Shown one piece after another: positions 51,745-59,303 of a DNA stretch of 64,000 nt. Both the position numbers and the translations under genes were made by a program. The notes under the pieces are model-generated. The model ran no database searches. It was not told where the DNA came from and was given only the letters and a program-made list of their open reading frames with translations. The stretch spans positions 1 through 64,000 of the forward strand of contig NZ_JAJQTQ010000003.1 of NCBI RefSeq assembly GCF_029081005.1, in the 5' to 3' direction. Every line of letters starts with the position of its first letter. Within the stretch, counting starts at the first letter, position 1. Origin of the DNA: Halomonas elongata. Its GTDB lineage: Bacteria > Pseudomonadota > Gammaproteobacteria > Pseudomonadales > Halomonadaceae.

Positions 51745-52395
51745 TCAGCCGTCCATGGGCCCCGGGTGCTTGTGGTCGTGTCCACGATCATGGGGGCGGC
51801 CGGGACCATGGCCTTCGGGCCGCATGGCATCGCGAAGGGCGTGGAGTTGATCGTCGTCGAGATAGTCGGACAAGGCCTCGCGATGGGACTGGATCAGTGC
51901 CTTCCAGGCCTGGTGGCGGGCCTCGGGATTCTCGAACTCGCGTTCCCCCAGGGCCTCGGCCTTGGCGCGGAAGGTGTCGCGCTGGGTGGCCAGGGCCTCG
52001 CGGGTCGCCTCGGAAAGCTCCCAGTCGTCGAACAGGGCGTCGATGCGTGCTTCACGCGCCTGTCGTTGCTCGGCACGATGCGCTTCACGCATCTGCTGCT
52101 TGGCCTTGGCAAGGGCGGCCTTGCCGTCGTCCCCGAGGATCTCGTCGACCTGTTGGCGATGCTCGGCGCGCAGCTCGTCCATCGACTGGTGATAGGATTC
52201 GCGGGCCTGGGAGAGCTCGTCGCGGGTCTGCTGGTCGATGCCGGCCTGCTCGAACAGCGCCTGGCGGGCCTCCTCGTGGCGATCACCGTGGCGAGGGGCG
52301 TGGTCGGGGGAAGCGCTGGCGGCGAGCGACAGCGGCGCGACGAGGGCGGCCAGCAGGGCAGGCATCAGCAGCTTGCGGGAAAACGATGTCGTCAT
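51745..52395 (-). CDS. Spy/CpxP-like periplasmic protein
   Basis: Signal peptide (about 1-28, LAASA) and then a long all-helical, highly charged domain of about 160 residues rich in Gln, Arg and Glu, ending in a His-rich tail (HDRGHDHKHPG) that could bind metal. The pattern fits the Spy/CpxP/ZraP envelope chaperone group by composition and size, though the LTxxQ repeats are not clear (LSQARE, LSEATRE positions resemble them). 216 residues. AGGAGT precedes the ATG. It lies near baeSR, whose E. coli homologue controls spy. Confidence 0.6.
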   Translation of the reverse strand: MTTSFSRKLLMPALLAALVAPLSLAASASPDHAPRHGDRHEEARQALFEQAGIDQQTRDELSQARESYHQSMDELRAEHRQQVDEILGDDGKAALAKAKQQMREAHRAEQRQAREARIDALFDDWELSEATREALATQRDTFRAKAEALGEREFENPEARHQAWKALIQSHREALSDYLDDDQLHALRDAMRPEGHGPGRPHDRGHDHKHPGPMDG

Positions 52396-52571
52396 GAACA
52401 GACTCCTTGTGTCCTGAAGTGACAAGGTCAGTATCGGTTTCCGGCGTGCAAGGTCGGTGTACCAAGCGTGCAAACACCGAGGAGGCGTCGGAGGGCAATA
52501 GCGTTCAATACCCTCCGGCGCGGCCTGCGTATCCTGCACGGGAACTGTCCAGTCGAAACGGGAGAAGCGTG

Positions 52572-53174
52572 ATGATGACGCTCAGCTTGCTGCTTTCCAT
52601 GTCGGCCTTCGCCCTGGCCGCGTCGATATCGCCGGGGCCGGTGAACATCGTGGCCCTGTCCGCCGGGACAAGCCATGGCTTGCGCGCCAGCATGCGGCAT
52701 GTCGCCGGCGCATCCCTGGGCTTCACCCTGTTGCTGCTGTTGATCGGCCTCGGCCTGCATGAGCTGCTGGCACGCTGGCCGTCGATCATCGAGGGCGTTC
52801 GCTGGGCCGGAGTGGCCTTTCTCGGCTACATGGCGATCAAGCTCGGCGTCGACGATGGCCAGCTCGGAGACGGCGGGAACACCCGAGGGCCCTCCATGCT
52901 GCAGGGCGCGATCATGCAGTGGCTCAACCCCAAGGCCTGGCTGGCCTCGCTGGCGGGGATGGGGGCCTATGCCGCCAATGGCGAGGTCGGCCTGATCCTG
53001 CGTTTCGCGCTGCTCTACCTGGTGATCTGTTATCTCTCGATCGCCTGCTGGGCCGTGGCCGGTGCCTGTCTTCGCCACTGGCTGCGTGACGCGTCCCAGG
53101 TACGCCTGGTCAATCGTGTCCTGGCGTTGCTGCTGGTGGTCAGTGCGGGGTATCTGGTGGTGGCACGCTTGTAA
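52572..53174 (+). CDS. LysE/RhtB family exporter
   Basis: Amino-acid exporter family, 200 residues with about six hydrophobic helices. The N-terminal SISPGPVNIVALSAGTSHGLRAS is the LysE signature; MQWLNPKAWLASLAGMGAYA is the conserved central block. Substrate unknown. GGAGAAG precedes the ATG at 52572. Convergent with an AraC-type regulator, which commonly controls such exporters. Confidence 0.9.
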   Translation: MMTLSLLLSMSAFALAASISPGPVNIVALSAGTSHGLRASMRHVAGASLGFTLLLLLIGLGLHELLARWPSIIEGVRWAGVAFLGYMAIKLGVDDGQLGDGGNTRGPSMLQGAIMQWLNPKAWLASLAGMGAYAANGEVGLILRFALLYLVICYLSIACWAVAGACLRHWLRDASQVRLVNRVLALLLVVSAGYLVVARL

Positions 53175-53200
53175 CGCAACACCTGTCGGCAGATCGCCGG

Positions 53201-54028
53201 CTATCCGGTGCCGCCGAGGTAATGGCCGGGTGTGGTGGCCCGCAGGCGCTTGAAGGTGCGCTGGAAGTGCGCCTGGTCGGAGAAGCCGCAGTCGGCCGCG
53301 ACCTCGGCGATGGGCTGGCCGGCACGCAGCCTGGCACAGCCGAGCTGGATGCGGCGGTTGATGAGAAAGGCGTGCGGTGTCATGCCATAGTGGGCCTTGA
53401 AGCGGCGCACCAGGTAGGAGCGCGACAGGCCGGCGGCGTGGCAGATGTCGTCCAGGCCGATGGCCTCGGTACAGTGGGCATCGATGTAGTCTGCGGCTCG
53501 CCTCAGGCCGAGAGGTGATTCCTCGATGGGCGATATCCGCGGCGCGAGTCGGCGCTGCATCTCGACGACCAGCTCGGTGGCACGGGTTTCCCGGGCGAGG
53601 CGTGTGGCATCGGGGGCGAACAGGGTGTCGCAGAGGCTGACGAGTCGCCGATACAGCGCCGGATGACGGCTCGAGCGGGCGGAGTAGGTCTGGAAATCGA
53701 GGTGGGCGGGCGCGCCGAGTTCGTGCTGCAGGCCGGCCAGCCAGTCGTTGTCGAGATAGAGCATGTCATACGACCAGGGGCGGTCGTCGATGGGGTTGCA
53801 GGCGTGCACCTCTTCGGGATTCATGACCACGACCGTCCCCGGTTCGACGCGCTCCGTGTGGCCCTGGTTCCAGTAGGTACTGTGGCCTCCGGTGATGGCG
53901 CCGATCGAGAAGGTGTCGTGGCTGTGTCTTTCGTAGCAGACGCGACGACCGTCCGTGACCCGGCGTGCCTCGAGAAACGGCAGAGCGGGGTCACGCCAGA
54001 AGCGCATGATGTCCCGGTGATGTCCCAT
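53201..54028 (-). CDS. AraC family transcriptional regulator
   Basis: Regulator of 275 residues with an N-terminal cupin sensor (about 20-110, ERHSHDTFSIGAITGG) and a C-terminal double helix-turn-helix (about 175-270): SLDDICHAAGLSRSYLVRRFKAHYGMTPHAFLINRR-type pattern followed by IAEVAADCGFSDQAHFQRTFKR. Start ATG 54028, chosen for AGGGGAAA upstream; a TTG at 54055 is in frame. Probably controls the adjacent LysE exporter. Confidence 0.88.
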   Translation of the reverse strand: MGHHRDIMRFWRDPALPFLEARRVTDGRRVCYERHSHDTFSIGAITGGHSTYWNQGHTERVEPGTVVVMNPEEVHACNPIDDRPWSYDMLYLDNDWLAGLQHELGAPAHLDFQTYSARSSRHPALYRRLVSLCDTLFAPDATRLARETRATELVVEMQRRLAPRISPIEESPLGLRRAADYIDAHCTEAIGLDDICHAAGLSRSYLVRRFKAHYGMTPHAFLINRRIQLGCARLRAGQPIAEVAADCGFSDQAHFQRTFKRLRATTPGHYLGGTG

Positions 54029-54086
54029 ATCGCTTTCCCCTGCTTGAAGGCTCAAGCCTAGATCAGGTTCGGCCGGACGTCATCTT

Positions 54087-54791
54087 TCACTCTTCGGGCT
54101 GATACTTGTAGCCCACGCCGTAGACCGAACGGATGATCTCGCGATCCGGCCAGATGTCGGCGATCTTCTTGCGCAGTTTCTTGACGTGGCTGTCCACGGT
54201 TCGTTCGGAAACGATGCGGTGGTCGCGGTACATGTGATCCATCAACTGCTCGCGGGAGAAGATGCGTCCGGGCGAGTGCATCATCACCCGCAGCAGCTGG
54301 AACTCCACCGCGGTCAGGGCCAGGTCGTGCCCATCGGCCATGGCACACCAGCCATCGTCGTCCAGGGTCAGGGCATTGCCGCCTGCGTGCGGGATGTCGT
54401 CGGCTGCCCGGCTGCGGCGCAGCACGGCACGGGCACGGGCCACGACCTCGCGGGGGCTGAACGGCTTGCAGATGTAGTCGTCGGCGCCGAGTTCCAGTCC
54501 CAGCAGGCGGTCGACCTCCTCGACCCGGGCGGTGAGCATGATGATCGCAATCCGCGGCCAGCGCTGACGGATCTCGCGGCACAGGGTCAGGCCATCGGTG
54601 CCCGGCAGCATCAAATCCAGCAGGACCAGTTCGGGGACGGCATCCAGGGACTCGAACCAGGGCAGTACCGCATCTCCGTGGTCGATATGGTGAGTGGTAT
54701 AGTCGCTGCCCTCCAGGTAATCGGCCACCAGTCGGGCGATCTTGGGCTCATCCTCGACGATCAGGACGCTGTCGGTAGTGATGCGAGTCAT
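54087..54791 (-). CDS. baeR: OmpR-type response regulator BaeR
   Basis: Response regulator of 234 residues. Receiver with VEDEP, phospho-acceptor Asp59 (LLDLMLPGTDGLTLCREIR) and KPFSPREVVAR, then a winged-helix domain (REQLMDHMYRDHRIVSERTVDSHVKKLRKK, YGVGYKY). The long identity with E. coli BaeR, including DLMLPGTDGLTLCREIR and LGADDYICKP, supports the name. Coupled to baeS by a 4-bp overlap (baeS upstream). Controls envelope-stress and efflux genes in E. coli. Confidence 0.88.
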   Translation of the reverse strand: MTRITTDSVLIVEDEPKIARLVADYLEGSDYTTHHIDHGDAVLPWFESLDAVPELVLLDLMLPGTDGLTLCREIRQRWPRIAIIMLTARVEEVDRLLGLELGADDYICKPFSPREVVARARAVLRRSRAADDIPHAGGNALTLDDDGWCAMADGHDLALTAVEFQLLRVMMHSPGRIFSREQLMDHMYRDHRIVSERTVDSHVKKLRKKIADIWPDREIIRSVYGVGYKYQPEE

Positions 54792-56218
54792 GTGTCATCC
54801 CCTCTGAGCTGGTGGTCGGTGATGGCTGGAAAGGTCAGCGTCCAGCATAACCCGCCCAGTACCGACACGCTGGGTGTCATGTCGGCGCCATGGGCCCGGG
54901 CGAGGGCCATGGCGATGGACAGGCCGAGACCGCTGCCGCCGCTGGCGCGGTTGCGCGAGCCCTCGACACGATAGAGACGCTCGGTCAGGCGCGGCAGTTC
55001 GGCTTCCGGGACACCGGGCGAGCTGTCTTCCCAATGGAGCTGCCAGGACTCGCCCTGGCGGGTGAGCGTGACCCGCAGCCGTCCGGGGGAATGCGTGTAG
55101 GCGCAGGTGTTGTCCAGCAGGTTGGTCCAGAGCTGGCGAAGGCGCTGGGTATCGCCGCGAATCCAGGCGGGGCCGTCGATGTCGGTTTCGAGCGTGAAAC
55201 CGCCATCGTTCAGCCAGCCTTCGGCCTCATCGAGACGCGAGGCGAGGCTGTCGGCTAGGTCGAGAGGGGCCAGCTGCACCTCGAGGGCTCCGGCGTCGCT
55301 CTGGGAGAGCAGGCGCAGGTCGGCGACCAGGCGCTCGAGCTGGCCGACTTCCTGGCCCAGCGAGCCGAGGCTGTCCAGGCTCAGGGGGCGCACGCCGTCC
55401 TGCATGGCCTCGATCTCGCCGCGCAGCACGGCGAGCGGGGTACGCAGTTCATGGGCGATGTCCGAGACCCAGCGGCTGCGGGCCTCGCGGCTGGCTTCCA
55501 GGGTGGCGGCCAGTACATTGAAGTCGCGGGCCAGGCGCGACAGTTCGTCGCCACCGCGCTCGGTCAGGCGGGTGCTGTAGTCGCCCTCGGTGAGGCGTCG
55601 GGTGGCCAGCGTCATGCCGCCGGTTCGGCGCCCCAGCCACCACGATAGCCCGCCGGCGAGCAGCAGCGAGGCCAGCCCCAGGGCGGCGACGATGATCGCC
55701 AGGTTGCGGCGCTGCTGGGAGAGGAAGATGCGGTCCATGCGTGCCATCAACTGTTGAGGCGGTCGGTAGCCCAGGGTGCCGACCTGTTCGCCGTCGCTGA
55801 TGATCGGCAGCCAGCGCAGTTCGGCGGCATCCCGGTCGTTGTCCGGTGGCAGCCCGATGACCGGCAGGCCACGGGCGTCATGGAGCACGAAGTCCTTGGG
55901 ATCGCCCAGGCGTCGTTCGATGCCCTCCGGTGGCGGCGCATCACCGGGCCAGAGCTGGTGGCGCACCAGATGATGCCAGGCGCGTGGCGATTGACGCAGC
56001 CACTGCCAGTCGCCGCGTCGCGACCATTCCTCGGCGAGGCCTTCGGCCAGGGTCTCGGCGCGGCGCGTCTGCGTCCGGTCGAGGTATTCGATGAAGCCCT
56101 GGTCGAGGCTGCGCGACACGGCGATGAACACCAGCCCCGAGATGGCCACGTTGACCACCAGTATGATCACGAACAGCTTGATGCCGAGTCGCGAGAAGGA
56201 AGGGCGGGAGGGGCGCAT
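54788..56218 (-). CDS. baeS: Sensor histidine kinase BaeS
   Basis: Membrane sensor kinase, 476 residues. Helices at about 13-33 and 173-197 enclose a periplasmic domain; a HAMP domain follows, then phospho-acceptor His256 (SDIAHELRTPLAVLRGEIEAMQDG) and catalytic ATPase boxes (LLDNTCAYT, SGGSGLGLSIA). AHELRTPLAVL.GE.EA.QDG is characteristic of BaeS. Partner of baeR. In E. coli it senses envelope damage and certain compounds. Confidence 0.88.
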   Translation of the reverse strand: MRPSRPSFSRLGIKLFVIILVVNVAISGLVFIAVSRSLDQGFIEYLDRTQTRRAETLAEGLAEEWSRRGDWQWLRQSPRAWHHLVRHQLWPGDAPPPEGIERRLGDPKDFVLHDARGLPVIGLPPDNDRDAAELRWLPIISDGEQVGTLGYRPPQQLMARMDRIFLSQQRRNLAIIVAALGLASLLLAGGLSWWLGRRTGGMTLATRRLTEGDYSTRLTERGGDELSRLARDFNVLAATLEASREARSRWVSDIAHELRTPLAVLRGEIEAMQDGVRPLSLDSLGSLGQEVGQLERLVADLRLLSQSDAGALEVQLAPLDLADSLASRLDEAEGWLNDGGFTLETDIDGPAWIRGDTQRLRQLWTNLLDNTCAYTHSPGRLRVTLTRQGESWQLHWEDSSPGVPEAELPRLTERLYRVEGSRNRASGGSGLGLSIAMALARAHGADMTPSVSVLGGLCWTLTFPAITDHQLRGDDT

Positions 56219-56308
56219 ACGTGAGTCGTCCTCGAGCAGGGAACAATGCCTCAGGATACCTTCACGGAGCGGGCGTATCGTGCAATCCCGGTGAAAGTCG
56301 CCGCTCGA

Positions 56309-57364
56309 TCAGGGGCAGCTTTCGCCGACGATCAGCTCGGTGTTCAGCGTCAGTGCCCGGTGCGGCTCCAGATCCAGGATCATGCGGGCGGCGGCGCGTC
56401 CCTTCTCGACACTATCCTGATGCATGGTGGTCAGTCGAGGCGATCGGTACTGGCCTTCGGCGATGCCGTCGAAACCGGTCAGGCGAAGATCCTCGGGGAC
56501 ACGCAGGCCGCGCTGCTCGGCCAGGGTCAGGGCGGTGAGCGCGATACGGTCCGACATGCACAGCAACAGGTCCGGGCGCTCGTCGTCGGGGAGGTCGAGG
56601 ATCTCGGCGATCACCGGGGCGCAGACGTCATGGGTGTTCTCCTCGATATTCCACACCGGCACCGAGGACGGGGTGATGCCATGTTCCTCGAAGGCGCGAT
56701 AGAAACCATCGAGGCGAGCTCGGGTGATGGTGCGCTCGGCCGTCAACCAGGGCTGCGTTTCGGTCACCCGGCCGTTGCAGGGTGTCTCGGTGAGTCGCAG
56801 GGTGATCACGCCCACACGGCGAGGCGGTGTCGACAGAGCGTGGCAGGCAATGGCGTAGCTGGCGGGCTCGTTGTCGATGTGCACCATCGGTCGGCCTTCA
56901 ATGTTGAAGTCCACGGCCACCAGCGGGCGCTGGGCAGGCAGGTCGCTGAGCAGCATCACGCTCGGCATCAGGCCATAGACGATGAAACCGTCGGCCATGC
57001 TCGCCGTGCCGGGTGTCTGAGCAGAGCCGGGCTGTCGCCCCGAGAGCAGCAACAGTGTATGGCCGTGATCGTCGAGCACCTCGGTGATCCCGGCCAGCAG
57101 TTCGCTGGAGACGGCGTCGTTCAGGCTATAGGTCAGGGTTTCGGCGAGCACGACCGCAATGATCCGTGAACGACCGGTACGCAGGGTGCGAGCCCGAGCA
57201 TCCGGTCCCTGATAGCCCAGGCGCTGGGCCTCGCTGAGGATGCGTTCGCGCAGGCGCGGAGAGAGCTGGTCCGGCCGATTGAAGGCGTTGGACACGCTGG
57301 CGGTCGAGACGCCGAGTTCGCGGGCCAGGTCCTTGAGCGTGATGTGGCGAGGGGGAGGTGTCAC
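56309..57364 (-). CDS. LacI family regulator of the alpha-glucoside locus
   Basis: LacI-family repressor of 351 residues. N-terminal HTH ITLKDLARELGVSTASVSNAFNRPDQLS, then a periplasmic-binding-like sensor domain (IAVVLAETL..., FDGIAEGQYRSPRLTTMHQD). It is placed just after the alpha-glucosidase gene on the same strand, so control of alpha-glucoside or maltose use is inferred. GTG start at 57364 without a clear ribosome site, hence uncertain by a few codons. Confidence 0.85.
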   Translation of the reverse strand: MTPPPRHITLKDLARELGVSTASVSNAFNRPDQLSPRLRERILSEAQRLGYQGPDARARTLRTGRSRIIAVVLAETLTYSLNDAVSSELLAGITEVLDDHGHTLLLLSGRQPGSAQTPGTASMADGFIVYGLMPSVMLLSDLPAQRPLVAVDFNIEGRPMVHIDNEPASYAIACHALSTPPRRVGVITLRLTETPCNGRVTETQPWLTAERTITRARLDGFYRAFEEHGITPSSVPVWNIEENTHDVCAPVIAEILDLPDDERPDLLLCMSDRIALTALTLAEQRGLRVPEDLRLTGFDGIAEGQYRSPRLTTMHQDSVEKGRAAARMILDLEPHRALTLNTELIVGESCP

Positions 57365-57541
57365 AGCCAGATTCCATGCTGAAGGCGTTGGGTGACCAGC
57401 ATACCGGCATGGCCGGGGCGGGCCCAGCCCTGACCATGCCGTATGGGAGGAGTCGTCATCGAGGCGGGGCCGGGACGGTGGTGCCGACTGGCCGTCGGAG
57501 CGTGTGTCATGATCGATAATGAGCCTCCCTCATGATGAAGA

Positions 57542-59197
57542 TCAGTGATATGGCCACCCCACTGTCGCCGCGGTGATGGCGATGCCTCGTGCCGGTAGTG
57601 TCACGCTGTTCGGCGACCATCGGCCGTTGACGCATGCTGGCACATCGTCCAGCGGCGTGACGGCCGCTGGGGCGGACAGGGTGCGGGGCTCGTCGGCGAA
57701 ATTGAGGGCCACCAGGAGGCGTTCACTGCCGTGGTATCGTTCCAGGCGCATGACGCCGTCCTGTATCGGATGGTGGACGACATCGCCCTCGACCAGCGCG
57801 GAGTGTTGCCGGCGGAAGGCAAGGAAGTCGCGATAGGCGTTGAGCAGGGAGTCCGGGTCGTCCTCTTGTCGATCCACGGCCAGGGCCAGGTGTTCGGTGG
57901 TGACGGGCAGCCAGGGGGTGGTCGTCGAGAAGCCGCCATGAGGGGCGTCGTGACACCACGGATGCGGGGTTCGGCAGCCGTCGCGTCCCTTGTAGGCGGG
58001 CCAGAAGGCGATGCCGGCGGGGTCGACCAGCGATGCGAAGTCCAGCGATACTTCGCCCAGCCCCAGCTCCTCGCCTTGATAAAGGCAGATGCTGCCGCGT
58101 TGGGTCAGCAGGAAGGCCATGAAGAGACGCAGGGCTGCCGCATCCCGGTCGGCATTCCAGCGTGTGGCCAGTCGCGTCACGTCATGGTTGCCGAGCGCCC
58201 AGCAGGGCCAGCCGTCGTCGAGTCGGGCTTCCATGGTGGCCAGGGTGTGGTGCAGGTAGTCGGGGTCGTGTCGCTCGCCCAGCAGGTCGAAGGAATAACA
58301 CATGTGCAGCCGCTTGCCGCCCCGGGTGTAGTCGGCCATCACCGTCAGCGAGTCATCATCGCCGACCTCGCCGACCGAGGTCGTGCCGGGATATTCGTCC
58401 AGCAGGGCACGCAGGCGCTCGAGAAAGACGAGGTTCTCGGGCTGGGTCTTGTCGTGCCGGTGGTGCTGGAAGGCATAAGGGTTGTCTGGCCGCACGCCCA
58501 TGAAGCCTTCTTCGAGGGCCTCCCGAGGGGGATTGTCGCGCAGGGCGCCGTGGGTACAGAAATTGATCGCATCGAGACGAAAGCCATCCACGCCACGATC
58601 CAGCCAGAAACGCACCTCGCCGAGGATGGCCTCGACCACTTCCGGGTTGCGGAAATTGAGGTCGGGCTGCTCGGCCAGGAAATTATGCAGGTAGTACTGG
58701 CGACGCCGGGTATCCCACTGCCAGGCCGCACCGCCGAAGATCGACTGCCAGTTGGTGGGGGGAGTGCCATCGGGGCGCGGATCGGCCCAGACGTACCAGT
58801 CGGCGCGTGGGTTGTCGCGATCCCGGCGGCTCTCGGCAAACCAGGGGTGCTGGTCGGAGGTATGCGACAGCACCTGGTCGATGATGACCTTGAGGCCCCT
58901 GGCATGGGCCGCTTCCACCAGTCGGTCGAAGTCCTCGAGGGTGCCGAACAGCGAGTCGACGTCGCGATAGTCGCTGATGTCGTAACCGAAGTCCTTCATC
59001 GGCGAGGTGAAGAAGGGGGAGAGCCAGATGGCATCGACGTGCAGCGAGGCGATGTAGTCAATCCGTGCGGTCACCCCTCGCAGGTCGCCTACCCCGTTGT
59101 CGCCGGTATCCTGAAAACTGCGCGGATAGACCTGGTAGATCACCGCGCCACGCCACCAGTCCTGGCCTGGCTTGTCGATTTGCGTCGTCCGGGTCAT
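57542..59197 (-). CDS. Alpha-glucosidase, GH13 (subfamily 23-like)
   Basis: Intracellular alpha-glucosidase of 551 residues that splits maltose, sucrose or other alpha-glucosides. Catalytic residues are seen: nucleophile Asp209 (DGFRLDA), acid/base Glu277 (SVGEVGD), transition-state Asp339 (GNHDVT). WWRGAVIYQVYPRSFQD at the N terminus and LSPFFTSPMKDFGYDISDYRDV match characterised Halomonas GH13 enzymes. No signal peptide. ATG at 59197 with GGAGG upstream. Downstream of malT. Confidence 0.94.
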   Translation of the reverse strand: MTRTTQIDKPGQDWWRGAVIYQVYPRSFQDTGDNGVGDLRGVTARIDYIASLHVDAIWLSPFFTSPMKDFGYDISDYRDVDSLFGTLEDFDRLVEAAHARGLKVIIDQVLSHTSDQHPWFAESRRDRDNPRADWYVWADPRPDGTPPTNWQSIFGGAAWQWDTRRRQYYLHNFLAEQPDLNFRNPEVVEAILGEVRFWLDRGVDGFRLDAINFCTHGALRDNPPREALEEGFMGVRPDNPYAFQHHRHDKTQPENLVFLERLRALLDEYPGTTSVGEVGDDDSLTVMADYTRGGKRLHMCYSFDLLGERHDPDYLHHTLATMEARLDDGWPCWALGNHDVTRLATRWNADRDAAALRLFMAFLLTQRGSICLYQGEELGLGEVSLDFASLVDPAGIAFWPAYKGRDGCRTPHPWCHDAPHGGFSTTTPWLPVTTEHLALAVDRQEDDPDSLLNAYRDFLAFRRQHSALVEGDVVHHPIQDGVMRLERYHGSERLLVALNFADEPRTLSAPAAVTPLDDVPACVNGRWSPNSVTLPARGIAITAATVGWPYH

Positions 59198-59222
59198 GCC
59201 CCGAATCCTCCTGTCGATAGAC

Positions 59223-59254
59223 GCGGCGCCCGGAACGGATGTGACGGGCGCCGC
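59223..59254. promoter_or_regulatory. Inverted repeat between malT and the alpha-glucosidase gene
   Basis: A perfect 10-bp inverted repeat GCGGCGCCCG/CGGGCGCCGC with a 12-nt loop, in the 106-bp gap between malT and the glucosidase start. It may be a weak attenuator or mRNA-stabilising stem in a joint transcript. Confidence 0.4.
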
Positions 59255-59303
59255 CTGGCAGGAGACATGGTGACGATCCGGCAAGCGTCCGGCCTCCTCC
59301 CCG

